Positions 17,422-26,021 of a DNA stretch of 58,420 bases are shown in pieces. The notes below the pieces were generated by a model. The model was not told the DNA's origin. It worked only from the letters and a program-made list of their open reading frames with translations, and made no database searches. This DNA comes from Leptolyngbyaceae cyanobacterium RU_5_1 (lineage in GTDB: Bacteria > Cyanobacteriota > Cyanobacteriia > Leptolyngbyales > Leptolyngbyaceae). The stretch is taken from the NCBI GenBank assembly GCA_012034055.1, contig JAAUSG010000007.1, forward strand, positions 1 through 58,420. The letters run 5' to 3'. The number at the start of each line of letters is the position of its first letter. Position 1 is the stretch's first letter. Made by a program: the position numbers and the translations under genes.

Positions 17422-18740
17422 ATGAGACGCTTTGATACAGTCCACTCACTTCTCCCCATCCTTGCAGCAGCCGGAATGATCAGTCCCGCAACGTCGGCAT
17501 TAGCCGGTGGATTTGCGTTGTCTGAACAGAGTGTTCCAGGTTTGGGAAACGCGTATACTGGCGGCGCAGCCGCTGAAGATGCCAGTACTATTTTTTCAAT
17601 CCAGCTGGACTGACCCGTTTATCTGGCAAAACCTCAAGCACGGGAGTTTACGTGATTGCTCCTGCGGTCAGATTTCGCAATCAGGGATCGACGATCGTCA
17701 CGGGCGCACCGTTGTTGGGTGGCGAGGGCGGCGAGGCTGGCAATGATGCGATCGTGACCAACTTTTACACGTCTCTGAGTTTGTCCGATCGCCTGAAGTT
17801 GGGTCTTGGCGTTAATACTCCCTTTGGGTTGGTGATTGATTACAAACCTGGTTGGGTCGGTCGTTATCAAGCCCTTGAGTCCAGGCTGCTCACGATTAAC
17901 GTCAATCCCACTGTGGCGTATAAAGTCAGCGATACGTTGTCTGTGGGTGCAGGGATTAACGTCCAGTATGCGGAAGCCATTCTTTCTAACGCGATCGACT
18001 TTGGTTTAATTGGTCGGTTGTCTGGACTGCGAACACTACCTCAGCAGGCCGATGGCAAGGTTGAAATCAAGGGTGAGGATGTCAGTGTCGGCTACAACGC
18101 GGGGTTGTTGTATGAGCCAACCCAAACGACTCGATTTGGCCTCGCCTATCGTTCCAGAATTACCCACGATTTGGAGGGAGAGGCTGACTTTATCGTGCCC
18201 GCGATCGCCAGACCACTGAGAGCCAAGGGTCAATTTACTGATACCGATGCTGCAGCAAAACTCAAACTTCCAGATTCTCTCTCCCTGAGCGCTTACCACG
18301 AAATTAGTCCCAAGTGGGCAATCATGGGCGACCTGACCTGGACGAACTGGAGCCGCTTTGAGGAACTCCGGATTCAGTTCGACAATCCTGCCCAACCCGA
18401 CACGGTTCAACCCGAAAACTGGAAAGATACCTTCCGGGTTGGACTGGGGATTAATCACACCCTCAACCGGGCGTTGACCTTACGGGCAGGCGTTGCCTTT
18501 GACCCCAGTCCAGTCAGAGATGGATTTGAGACGCCCCGATTGCCGGGTGGCGATCGCACCTGGCTGTCCGTGGGTGCCAGCTTTCGTCCGTCCCCGGCGC
18601 TTAGATTCGACATTGGCTATACCCATATCTTTGTGGGCGATAGCTCCATCAATCAATCGAGTCCCACCAGCGGCAACCTGCGAGGTAAAGTCGATGCAGG
18701 GGTAGACATTGTGGGTGTGCAGATGAACTTGCAGTTCTAG
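17422..18740 (+). pseudogene. FadL/OmpP1/TodX-family outer-membrane porin, frameshifted in a poly-T run
   Basis: It starts MRRFDTVHSLLPILAAAGM with a signal peptide, then GGFALSEQSVPGLGNAYTGGAAAEDASTIF, the FadL N-terminal hatch motif. At the TTTTTT run (17591-17596) the frame goes out, and a neighbouring frame continues NPAGLTRLSGKTSSTGVYVI through the beta-barrel (FYTSLSLSDRLKLGLGVNTPFG) to the C-terminal QMNLQF at 18740. Seven T would restore TIFFNPAG. The family takes hydrophobic compounds such as fatty acids across the outer membrane. The rest is intact, so this may be a sequencing error, a very recent null, or slippage-based variation. Confidence 0.82.
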
Positions 18741-18753
18741 CAGACGAATTCGT

Positions 18754-18854
18754 CAGGACTTACGCAAACCTCGGAGGTTTAGCCAAGAATCAAGCATCGT
18801 GACCCAACGTAGTGACTTAAACCTCCGAGGTTTCAGTCAAATGCGTAAGTCCTG
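18754..18854. mobile_element. 101-bp MITE with 13-bp perfect terminal inverted repeats
   Basis: CAGGACTTACGCA (18754-18766) is the exact inverse of 18842-18854. Inside are two near-palindromes, AAACCTCGGAGGTTT (18766-18780) and AAACCTCCGAGGTTT (18819-18833). The CAGGACTTACGCA tip is familiar from cyanobacterial DDE-type IS elements. There is no coding content, so it is a non-autonomous derivative. Confidence 0.75.
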
Positions 18855-18914
18855 TCTGTATCAAATCCCATTCATGGCTATCTCTACCCTACCAAGAATG
18901 CCACTGATTTATGC

Positions 18915-18935
18915 AGAGTGGGCACTGCCCACTCT
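18915..18935. terminator. palindrome AGAGTGGGCA-C-TGCCCACTCT
   Basis: Perfect 10-bp arms around one base, 32 bases from the end of the minus-strand gene at 18967-19218 and downstream of the FadL gene. It could end either transcript. Similar GGGCACTGCCC cores occur at 52457-52530, so a dispersed repeat is an equal possibility. Confidence 0.4.
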
Positions 18936-18966
18936 ACGAGTTTTCAAGGACTTCTAACGGCTATCC

Positions 18967-19218
18967 CTATCTCACAGTATCAACTTGCACTTGAACCCTG
19001 GGAATTGGAAATGGCAGCTTGCCGGTTTGTGCGTATTCATAGGCAACATATCCAATTCCGGCGATCAAGGCGGTTGCTAACAGCGCACCCAGGATTCCAT
19101 CCCCAGAACGCGATCGCGCACTTGCCTTACCAGCCTTTTGTCCGTCTCGGTAGCCGCGCAGGTACTCTGGGTTTTCAACCGGTTTTTCAACAGATTCGCG
19201 TTTATCAAGTTTCACCAT
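18967..19218 (-). CDS. small single-pass membrane protein
   Basis: An 83-residue protein. The charged N-terminus (MVKLDKRESVEKPVENPEYLRGYRDG) precedes one membrane helix at about 42-63 (GILGALLATALIAGIGYVAYEY) and a short Pro-rich tail. A GYRDGQxAGKA segment resembles short glycine-zipper or coat-like motifs, but no family is recognised. The function is unknown. It is the only gene between the porin and the glycan locus on its strand. Confidence 0.6.
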   Translation of the reverse strand: MVKLDKRESVEKPVENPEYLRGYRDGQKAGKASARSRSGDGILGALLATALIAGIGYVAYEYAQTGKLPFPIPRVQVQVDTVR

Positions 19219-19381
19219 ATTTCCTAGCTGAACTCAGCAAAAGCACTTTGAGGCAACGCCAGATAAACTCTTGATTAAAAAATATCTTATCTGGATGAAT
19301 AGCTGCCTCTGCCTATGGGTCTATTTTAGAAAATCGCGAAACCTCAAAAATCTACAATCTGCAATCTGCAATCTCCTGCCC

Positions 19382-21172
19382 CTATAACTCGAACAGCACC
19401 TCATTCCGGGACAGGTTAAGATTGTAGTACGGATCATTATGGTTAAGCTGCTTGAAATACGCTTCCCACTTAGTGTTCAGATTCTCCCATTCTTTAGGAC
19501 GTAGCCCTGGTTTGCGACTAATAGACTCATAGTGAACCAATTGGGCATAGGGCGTTACAACGTGTCGATAACCCGCTTGATGTGCTTTAAGGCACAAATC
19601 GACATCGTTGTAATTGAGGGGAAAGCTCTCATCCATGCCGCCTAACTGGACGAACAGCTCTCGGCGCATCATTAAGCAGGCAGCGGTGACAGCTAAATAG
19701 TTACGATTGACAAGGTTCGAGCAGAAATAGCCAGGATGGTCACCGTCAACGTTGCGAAAAGCGTGACCGGGATTACCGCCCAAGACCATTACTCCAACAT
19801 GCTGAAGCTTGCCGTCTGGAAAGAAGAGCTTGGCTCCCACTGCACCGATTTCTTGCTGCTGGGCAAACTCCAGCATCGACTCCAGCCAATCGGGTGTGAT
19901 CACTTCCACATCATCATTGAGCAGCAACAGCACATCTCCTCGTGCTTGCGCGGCTCCTATGTTGATGCGTTGAGCAAAGTTGAATGGCTCGGCACAACGC
20001 ACTAGTTCAAGATCGGAACCCGCGATCGCTTGCAGAGTGCGATCGGGAATGTCGTACCCATCCACTAAAACAATCTCAACGTTCCGGTAGGTGCTGCGCT
20101 CTCGAATGCTGTGAACACACCTCTCTAAGGCACACTGGGTTCCGGCAGCCGTTTCAACCGGGGTGCCTGCGCTAGGGATGATGATGCTGATTAGGGGTTG
20201 TCCAATGATGTTGCGTCGGACTCTATGGAATCCAGCGCGTGGTCCGGCTTCTACCCGTCCTGGGTAGGGGCTACGTGCCACCATGTCTGCGATCGCCCGT
20301 CGAGCGGCTTCGTAGGCCCACGGCTTTGCCGCTTCGCCAGAGGTCACCGACGTCGGAATGATGCGCCAGTGATACAGGATTTTGGGGATGTGGTGAATGT
20401 GCTGAGTTTGCTCAACGACTCGCAGCACCAGGTCATAATCCTGTGAGCCATCAAAACCGGGACGAAAACCGCCGATCGCGCGAATCAGGCTGGTGCGATA
20501 TACACCCAGGTGGCAGGTGTACATGCAGGAATGAAAATAGTCAGGTGACCAGTCGGGTTTGAAGAACGGGTCGCAGCGTTTACCCTGGGTGTTGATCTTA
20601 TCTTCATCACTGTAGATGAAGTCGGCGTCGGGGTGCTGGTTGATCCATTTGGCGTTCTCAAATAAAGCCGAGATCGCCAGTTCATCATCATGATCCAGCA
20701 GCGCAATATAGTCACCCGTTGCCAACTCCAATGCTGAGTTGCTGGCCGCTACGATGTTGCCGTTTGTTTCCCGAAACACGACTTTGATGCGTGAGTCTAG
20801 CTTGCTGTAGTGGGTGAGTAAGGGTTTGATATGGGGCTGGGTTGAGGCGTCATCGGCAATACACAGCTCCCAATCTGGGTAGATTTGATTGCGCACTGAT
20901 GCGATCGCCTTTTCTAGCCATTCCGCTTCAACGTTGTAGACCGGCATGATCACTGAAAAAGTTGGGCGGAGCGGCCACTGAGTCATCTGTCGCTCAGCTT
21001 GCAAAAGGTCAGATCGGGTCAAGCGGTGACGAACGATCCACTGCGGGTAAGTTACCGTCTTCCAGAGGCGCGTCTGAATTCGCTCGTGTAGAAAGCGAAG
21101 GAAGCCGCGTGTTCCTCGCTCTCGCCACGCCTGGAAAAGCTTTTGGGATTTGCTGACAATTCGGGAAAGCAC
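19382..21172 (-). CDS. tandem-domain family 2 glycosyltransferase
   Basis: About 596 residues from the likely GTG at 21172. The frame stays open to 21328, but that part is encoded by a GGTTTCAGGTTCTA-type repeat and is doubtful. Two GT2 (GT-A) domains are present: the first with FSVIMPVYNVEAEWLEKAI and LLDHDDEL, the second with ISIIIPSAGTP and LLLNDDVEV, the DxD-like metal sites. Two-headed GT2 enzymes of this kind (similar to rhamnan/O-antigen synthases) add sugars to surface polysaccharides from the cytoplasmic side. It is the last gene of the glycan locus in transcription order. Confidence 0.85.
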   Translation of the reverse strand: MLSRIVSKSQKLFQAWRERGTRGFLRFLHERIQTRLWKTVTYPQWIVRHRLTRSDLLQAERQMTQWPLRPTFSVIMPVYNVEAEWLEKAIASVRNQIYPDWELCIADDASTQPHIKPLLTHYSKLDSRIKVVFRETNGNIVAASNSALELATGDYIALLDHDDELAISALFENAKWINQHPDADFIYSDEDKINTQGKRCDPFFKPDWSPDYFHSCMYTCHLGVYRTSLIRAIGGFRPGFDGSQDYDLVLRVVEQTQHIHHIPKILYHWRIIPTSVTSGEAAKPWAYEAARRAIADMVARSPYPGRVEAGPRAGFHRVRRNIIGQPLISIIIPSAGTPVETAAGTQCALERCVHSIRERSTYRNVEIVLVDGYDIPDRTLQAIAGSDLELVRCAEPFNFAQRINIGAAQARGDVLLLLNDDVEVITPDWLESMLEFAQQQEIGAVGAKLFFPDGKLQHVGVMVLGGNPGHAFRNVDGDHPGYFCSNLVNRNYLAVTAACLMMRRELFVQLGGMDESFPLNYNDVDLCLKAHQAGYRHVVTPYAQLVHYESISRKPGLRPKEWENLNTKWEAYFKQLNHNDPYYNLNLSRNEVLFEL

Positions 21173-21296
21173 AGTTTTGGGATAAAAGATTGAGTTAGTT
21201 GTTCGGTTGTTGGGGTTAGAGATTAGGTATGAATTTAGAACCTGAAACCTGAAACCTAGAACCTGGAACCTGAAACCTCCTACCCACTCCCTAAAG

Positions 21297-21585
21297 CTAC
21301 CGTGTATACAGATCTCGGCTAAATCCAAAGACTGTGCCGGGGGACTTCCCCCCGGTCCCCCGCTTTGTGGGGTCCTAACTCCCCCACACCCCCCGCAAGG
21401 GATTGAATTTTGATTGACAAAGACGGGGGTACAGTTTCCTAGTCCAGGTGTACCAAAATCTTTTGCACCTAACCGATCGCACCTTCTGGCGGGGGTTCAG
21501 GGGACGGCTGCGTCCCCTGAACTCGGGGGGTTTGGGGGGTTGCCCCCAAGGACCGGATTTAGTAAGACTTGTGTATACACAGTAG
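21297..21585. mobile_element. 289-bp MITE-like element with TIRs and 10-bp target duplication
   Basis: The left tip CTACCGTGTATACAG and the right tip (reverse complement) CTACTGTGTATACAC match over about 15 bases, and weaker matching extends to TAAATCC. CTCCCTAAAG flanks both sides (21287-21296, 21586-21595), looking like a target-site duplication. The interior is G/C-rich hairpins (GGGGGACTTCCCCCC, CAGGGGACG..CGTCCCCTG) and no reading frame. The right duplication includes the stop codon of the GT2 gene at 21590-22468. A relative is at 58026-58314. Confidence 0.72.
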
Positions 21586-21589
21586 CTCC

Positions 21590-22468
21590 CTAAAGTCCTG
21601 TCAGGTCATCCTCCTCAATCTTGAGTCCAAGTCGCTTTTTGAGCTTGAGCCATTGATTTCTCAGTTTCCAGAATTGGCTGCTCTGCACCTGAGAAAGGAC
21701 GCGATGCAAGCGGGTATGGGTGCGATGCACGTCTGCTCTTAAATCGACAAGGCTCTGGAATAGGGTTTCAATATGGTCGGAGTAAAGCTGTGGGTGGTTT
21801 TTGAACAGTTGAACGTAGCTTTGCACCCATTTGTCATGGGTCATCTGCTGGCTTCTGGAGTTGGGCAGTTCGCGGTGGAAGTAGAGAACTTCGGGAATGC
21901 GAATCACATCCCGCCCCAGTTCGATGATGGAGAGCCAGAAATCGTAGTCTTCCCAGCCCCAGACCATATTTTCGTTGTAGCCGCCTACCTTTTCCCAGTC
22001 CACTTTGCGGTAAAAACTGGAGTTAAAAATCATGTTTCCCAGCAAAATTTCGGGGAAGCTGTAGGCGGGTACATCAAATAATCCAGATTTGTCGCCAAAT
22101 TGTTCTGCTTGAGAGTAGACAATGCCAGCATCAGGCTCTGTGTTTAGGATGTGAACGGCTTTTTCGAGGTAGGTGGGAGCGATGCGATCGTCCGAGTCAA
22201 GCGGCAAGATGTATTCACCTCGTGCCTGCTGGATACCCGTATTGCGTGCTGCAGAGGGGCCCTGATTTGCTGTATGGATGATCACATTCGGCTTCTCATA
22301 GTGTTTGAGAAGCCGCGTTGTTTCTGGATCGGTAGAGCCGTCGTTGATGACGATGATTTCAAAGCTCTGATAGGTTTGGGCTAGAACGCTTGCCACGGCT
22401 TCATCCAGATAATGTCCCTGGTTGTAGCAGGGCATAATGACTGAAACCGTGGGGCGTCCATTGCTCAT
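21590..22468 (-). CDS. family 2 glycosyltransferase
   Basis: 292 residues from MSNGRPTVSVIMPCYNQGHYLDEAV at 22468; a longer frame to 22564 overlaps the epimerase gene and is rejected. It is a GT-A domain with NDGSTDPETT, GPSAARNTGIQQARGEYILPLDSDD (metal site) and VGGYNENMVWGWEDYDFW (ED acceptor motif). The C-terminal ~70 residues are helical (LRADVHRTHTRLHRVLSQVQ). It overlaps the preceding epimerase gene by four bases (ATGA), so the two are translationally coupled. It probably adds one sugar in assembly of the surface polymer; donor and linkage are unknown. Confidence 0.87.
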   Translation of the reverse strand: MSNGRPTVSVIMPCYNQGHYLDEAVASVLAQTYQSFEIIVINDGSTDPETTRLLKHYEKPNVIIHTANQGPSAARNTGIQQARGEYILPLDSDDRIAPTYLEKAVHILNTEPDAGIVYSQAEQFGDKSGLFDVPAYSFPEILLGNMIFNSSFYRKVDWEKVGGYNENMVWGWEDYDFWLSIIELGRDVIRIPEVLYFHRELPNSRSQQMTHDKWVQSYVQLFKNHPQLYSDHIETLFQSLVDLRADVHRTHTRLHRVLSQVQSSQFWKLRNQWLKLKKRLGLKIEEDDLTGL

Positions 22469-23449
22469 ACCGTCCCAACCAGTACCTGCGTCCTCGCCAT
22501 CTGGTCGTAAACCCAGCGGTAGGTTCTTTCCATCCCATCTTCCAGTCGAATGTTGGGTTGCCATCCCATCAAAGCCTGGATCATCGTATTGTCGCTGTTT
22601 CGACCGTTAACACCCTTGGGGGCTGAGAGGTTGTAGGTGCGTTTTAGCTTAATTTGGGCAATGTCTTCGACAATATCAACCAGTTGATTGATGGTGACGA
22701 GCTGACTGCTGCCCAGGTTGATGGGGTCACGGATGTCGCTGGCCATGATATCGAGGGTGCCTTTGATGCAGTCGTCAATGTACATGAAGCTGCGAGTTTG
22801 GTCACCGTCTCCCCAAATCTCAATTTCGTGAACCCCAGAAAGCTTGGCTTGAATCACCTTGCGGCACATGGCAGCCGGAGCTTTTTTCGCGCCCCCCGTC
22901 ATAGGTGCCATGAGGACCATACACATTGTGGTAGCGGGCAATCCGAGTCACCAATCCAAAATCTTCAGTGAAGTGGTTGCACATCCGTTCGCTGAACAGC
23001 TTCTCCCAACCGTAGCCATCTTCAGGCATGGCGGGGTAAGCGTCAGATTCTCTCAGGGGCACAACATCGGGAGAAGTTTGCCGATAAGCAGGGTAGATAC
23101 AGGCAGAAGAGGAAAAGAAGAAACGCTTGACGCCATATTTTTGGGCTGCCATGAGCAGGTGAGTGTTGATTAACACACTCAACATGCAAAGGGCTTTATT
23201 GTTTTCGATAAAGCCCATGCCACCCATATCGGCTGCAAGGTTGTAAACCTCGCTGGCACCATAAAGTGCCCGTTCACAAGCCGTTTTGTCGCTCAGATCG
23301 AGCTGCAAATTCTCGGCTTCGGGAGACACTTGATGCCATTCATTAATGGGTTTGATATCAACGGCCCGAACGGGGCGATCGCCTTGCTGAACTGATGCTT
23401 GAACCAGGTGTCCGCCAATAAAGCCACCTGCACCACAGACTATTATCAT
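22465..23449 (-). pseudogene. GDP-mannose 3,5-epimerase, split by a one-base insertion in an A6 run
   Basis: It starts MIIVCGAGGFIGGHLVQ (Rossmann GxxGxxG). The N-terminal frame carries AADMGGMGFIENN, FFFSSSACIYP (catalytic Ser/Cys region), GYGWEKLFSERM (YxxxK) and HNVYGPHGTYDGGREK. The frame then shifts at the A6 run near 22882-22887, and the rest reads KAPAAMCRK, IWGDGDQTRSF, NLGSSQLVTI, GVNGRNSDN. Together these match plant and bacterial GDP-mannose 3,5-epimerase almost motif for motif. The enzyme makes GDP-L-galactose/GDP-L-gulose. With five A the gene would be a full ~327 residues. It sits between a sugar dehydrogenase and a glycosyltransferase. Confidence 0.85.
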
Positions 23450-23487
23450 GTTGCACTCCTCACTTTAATCTATGCACGATTATCGAT

Positions 23488-24828
23488 CTAGGCAGTTGTT
23501 GAACCAACTCCAAGGGGGATGTATTCACACACTTGAGCAAACTGCTCACGGTCTAGAATTCGCCAACAATCCAAGATTAACTTGTGTTGAGATGAATCGG
23601 TGGGGGCGATATCGGTTGGCTTCAGCGTTTGGAACTCCTGGCAGGTTGTGGTGATGACGATCGCATCTGCCTGTCGAATACAGTCTTGGACCGAGGCAGC
23701 ATAAACGGGTTGACTTCCTAGAATTTGCCGTGCATTCTCTAATGCCAGCGGATCATAGAGGACAACTGAAAAACCCTTAGAAAGCAGTTCTTTGGCCAAC
23801 GCCAGACCTTGAGACTCTTCAACGACGTTCGTGTCGGGTTTGTAAGCAAGTCCTAAAATGCCAACCGTAGCGTTGGGTGCAAGGCGAGAAAGCAGGTGGC
23901 TGGTGAGTCGAGCTACTTGTTTGCGGTTGGTTACGTCTGTTGCTTCCGCGATCGCAGCTGTGGCTCCCACTGAATTTGCCAGGAAGCCAAACGCCACATT
24001 GTCACGCGGGAAACAGGGACCGCCATATCCGGTTGCACCTTTCAGGTACTTCTTACCAATCCGGGAGTCTTGACCAATCGCGCCAGTTACCACATCCACA
24101 TCGGCACCGGGAATGTGCTCACAAATCTCACTGAGCATATTGGCGTAGGAAATCTTTGTCGTCACGAAGGTGTTGACCGAAATTTTAGCCAGTTCGGCGT
24201 TCACCAGATTCATGTGAGAAACGGGTGGGGTGTTGTTGCATAGCCTGCGGTAAATGCTGGCTAGAACGTTGCCCGACGTTGGATCCGATTCACCAATCAG
24301 GATGAAATCAGGATATAGCATGTCATGGATGACGCTGCCCAGGGCGATGAACTCTGGACTGTAGCACAAGCCAAACCCTTTACCACAGCGCTTACCAGAG
24401 GCCGATTCCAATGCCGCCTGGATCTCGCCGCCGGTAGAACCGGGCATGACTGTACTGGTGATAACCACGACATGGAAGTGGTCTTTGGTGCGCAAAACAG
24501 CCCCAATCTGGGCGATCGCGACCAAAACGTATCGCAACGAAAACCCACCGTCTGCATCGCTGGGAGTTGGAACAATGATGAACGTAACGTCCGAGTTGGC
24601 AATCGCATCAGAGTAGTCTGATGTTGCCCGGATGCGATCGCGGTTGCGATCCAGCATCTCATCCAAACCTGGCTCCTGAACTGGAGCTTCTCCTTCGTTA
24701 ATCTGGTCAATGGCCGTCTGGTTCACGTCTACTCCGATCACTGAGTAGCCTTTCTCAGCCAGGCATGCAACCATCGGCGCACCTAACTTCCCCAGACCAA
24801 CGACAGAAACTGATTGTCCTTCCGTCAC
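23488..24828 (-). CDS. UDP-glucose/GDP-mannose dehydrogenase family nucleotide-sugar dehydrogenase
   Basis: 446 residues, normal length. The N-terminal NAD domain is SVVGLGKLGAPMVACLAEKGY; the central domain has VNTFVTTKISYANMLSEICE and the catalytic Cys in GATGYGGPCFPRDN; the C-terminal domain has GILGLAYKPDTNVVEESQG. It oxidises the C6 hydroxyl of a nucleotide sugar to a uronic acid with two NAD+. The substrate cannot be read from the sequence. Lying 38 bases upstream of the GDP-mannose epimerase, it could act on GDP-mannose or GDP-L-galactose as well as on UDP-sugars. Confidence 0.9.
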   Translation of the reverse strand: MTEGQSVSVVGLGKLGAPMVACLAEKGYSVIGVDVNQTAIDQINEGEAPVQEPGLDEMLDRNRDRIRATSDYSDAIANSDVTFIIVPTPSDADGGFSLRYVLVAIAQIGAVLRTKDHFHVVVITSTVMPGSTGGEIQAALESASGKRCGKGFGLCYSPEFIALGSVIHDMLYPDFILIGESDPTSGNVLASIYRRLCNNTPPVSHMNLVNAELAKISVNTFVTTKISYANMLSEICEHIPGADVDVVTGAIGQDSRIGKKYLKGATGYGGPCFPRDNVAFGFLANSVGATAAIAEATDVTNRKQVARLTSHLLSRLAPNATVGILGLAYKPDTNVVEESQGLALAKELLSKGFSVVLYDPLALENARQILGSQPVYAASVQDCIRQADAIVITTTCQEFQTLKPTDIAPTDSSQHKLILDCWRILDREQFAQVCEYIPLGVGSTTA

Positions 24829-24849
24829 TCAATCCACTCCTCACTGCAC

Positions 24850-25806
24850 TCACTGCAAAGACGAAGGTTTACTCCGCCTTAATCTGGAGAAGATTCTAGC
24901 AGGAATCCCTTTGAGTTTGGACGCTCCTGCCAGTAATTGGTTCCGATGCCGCGATAGATGCAGGAGCAATCCAAACGCTGGTTTGAGCCGAGGACGCGCC
25001 AATGGCAACATATCGAGCTGTCGATTCAACCGTTCCCAACTCCAGGCGGGTCTCCGTAGTCCCTGAGCAGTGATCTGCCAGGTTGCCAGGTCTAGCATGA
25101 AGTAGGTATGGTGCTTGCCGCCTAGCAATTGGAGATTCCGCTCTGCTTCTTGTCCAAAGAAAACGCCCTGCTTGCCCTGGGGGTGATGATTATAGTCGTG
25201 ATTTTGGTGAACAACGGTAATCGCTCCTGTGGCGTCAATCAGCGGAATATTGAGGCTTAAGGCTCTATACAGCATCCAGTTGTCCCAACACAAACGCCCG
25301 ATCGCAAATGGTGGAATCTCCGTGTAGGTGTTGCGGCTGAATACAAAATAGTCCATTGCTTGCGGCCCTTCCAGATTGCCAGATTGGGCAACGCGATCGT
25401 GAAGTCGCTGTTCCCAAGTGCTGTCAAAAGCGATCGCCTCCGTTACATCTAGATTCCAGCGTTGCCCAGTCAGCATAAATTGCTTAAAAGGAACTTGCTG
25501 CACCCCCTGCATGAAATCATCCATGAGCACAATGTCAGCATTGACATAGGCAAACAGCGTCCCCTGTCCAAGCTGCTGGGCACATTTGAACATCGAACTC
25601 ATGAGTGGAGTGCCATACTCATTCCGCTCAATCTCTGGAATATGTTTCAGATTGAACTCCTGCGCTACATCCGCCGTTCCTTCATCATCACCCAGCAGAA
25701 TCACCTCTGGCTGTGGGCGGAGCAACGTCCAACTCCGGATGGCGTTCCGTTGAATTATGTCAATATGGCCCCGGAACGATTTTGGAATAGCAAATAATGT
25801 CAACAT
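24850..25806 (-). CDS. GT-A-like protein of unknown specificity
   Basis: A 318-residue soluble protein that does not match a family I know well. It begins MLTLFAIPKSFRGHIDIIQRN and contains VILLGDDEGTADVA, LFAYVNADIVLMDDF (a DxD-like site), GQRWNLDV, DYFVFSRNTY, IGRLCWDNWMLYRAL and AITVVHQNHDYNHH. The order (nucleotide-binding strand, DxD, WDNW, His-rich segment) suggests a GT-A fold glycosyltransferase. It is 21 bases upstream of the sugar dehydrogenase in the same direction, so it is probably part of the glycan operon. The donor and acceptor are unknown. Confidence 0.65.
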   Translation of the reverse strand: MLTLFAIPKSFRGHIDIIQRNAIRSWTLLRPQPEVILLGDDEGTADVAQEFNLKHIPEIERNEYGTPLMSSMFKCAQQLGQGTLFAYVNADIVLMDDFMQGVQQVPFKQFMLTGQRWNLDVTEAIAFDSTWEQRLHDRVAQSGNLEGPQAMDYFVFSRNTYTEIPPFAIGRLCWDNWMLYRALSLNIPLIDATGAITVVHQNHDYNHHPQGKQGVFFGQEAERNLQLLGGKHHTYFMLDLATWQITAQGLRRPAWSWERLNRQLDMLPLARPRLKPAFGLLLHLSRHRNQLLAGASKLKGIPARIFSRLRRSKPSSLQ

Positions 25807-26021
25807 GCAGAGTCAGGGTGCTTTATTAGTTGAGGAATTCCGGGCAGAACTGAGCAAACTTTTTACCCATCTTGAGAGTAATGATGTGAGGAGTGATGAC
25901 GTGAAAGTACTTTCGCCACAGTGTACTCGAAAAGCAACATATTTGCGGAGGACTTGAAGACGTGCTGATTGTAAATGCTCAGGTTCAATCATCTTTTGTC
26001 GGCATGTGTGTTTACTTCTCT

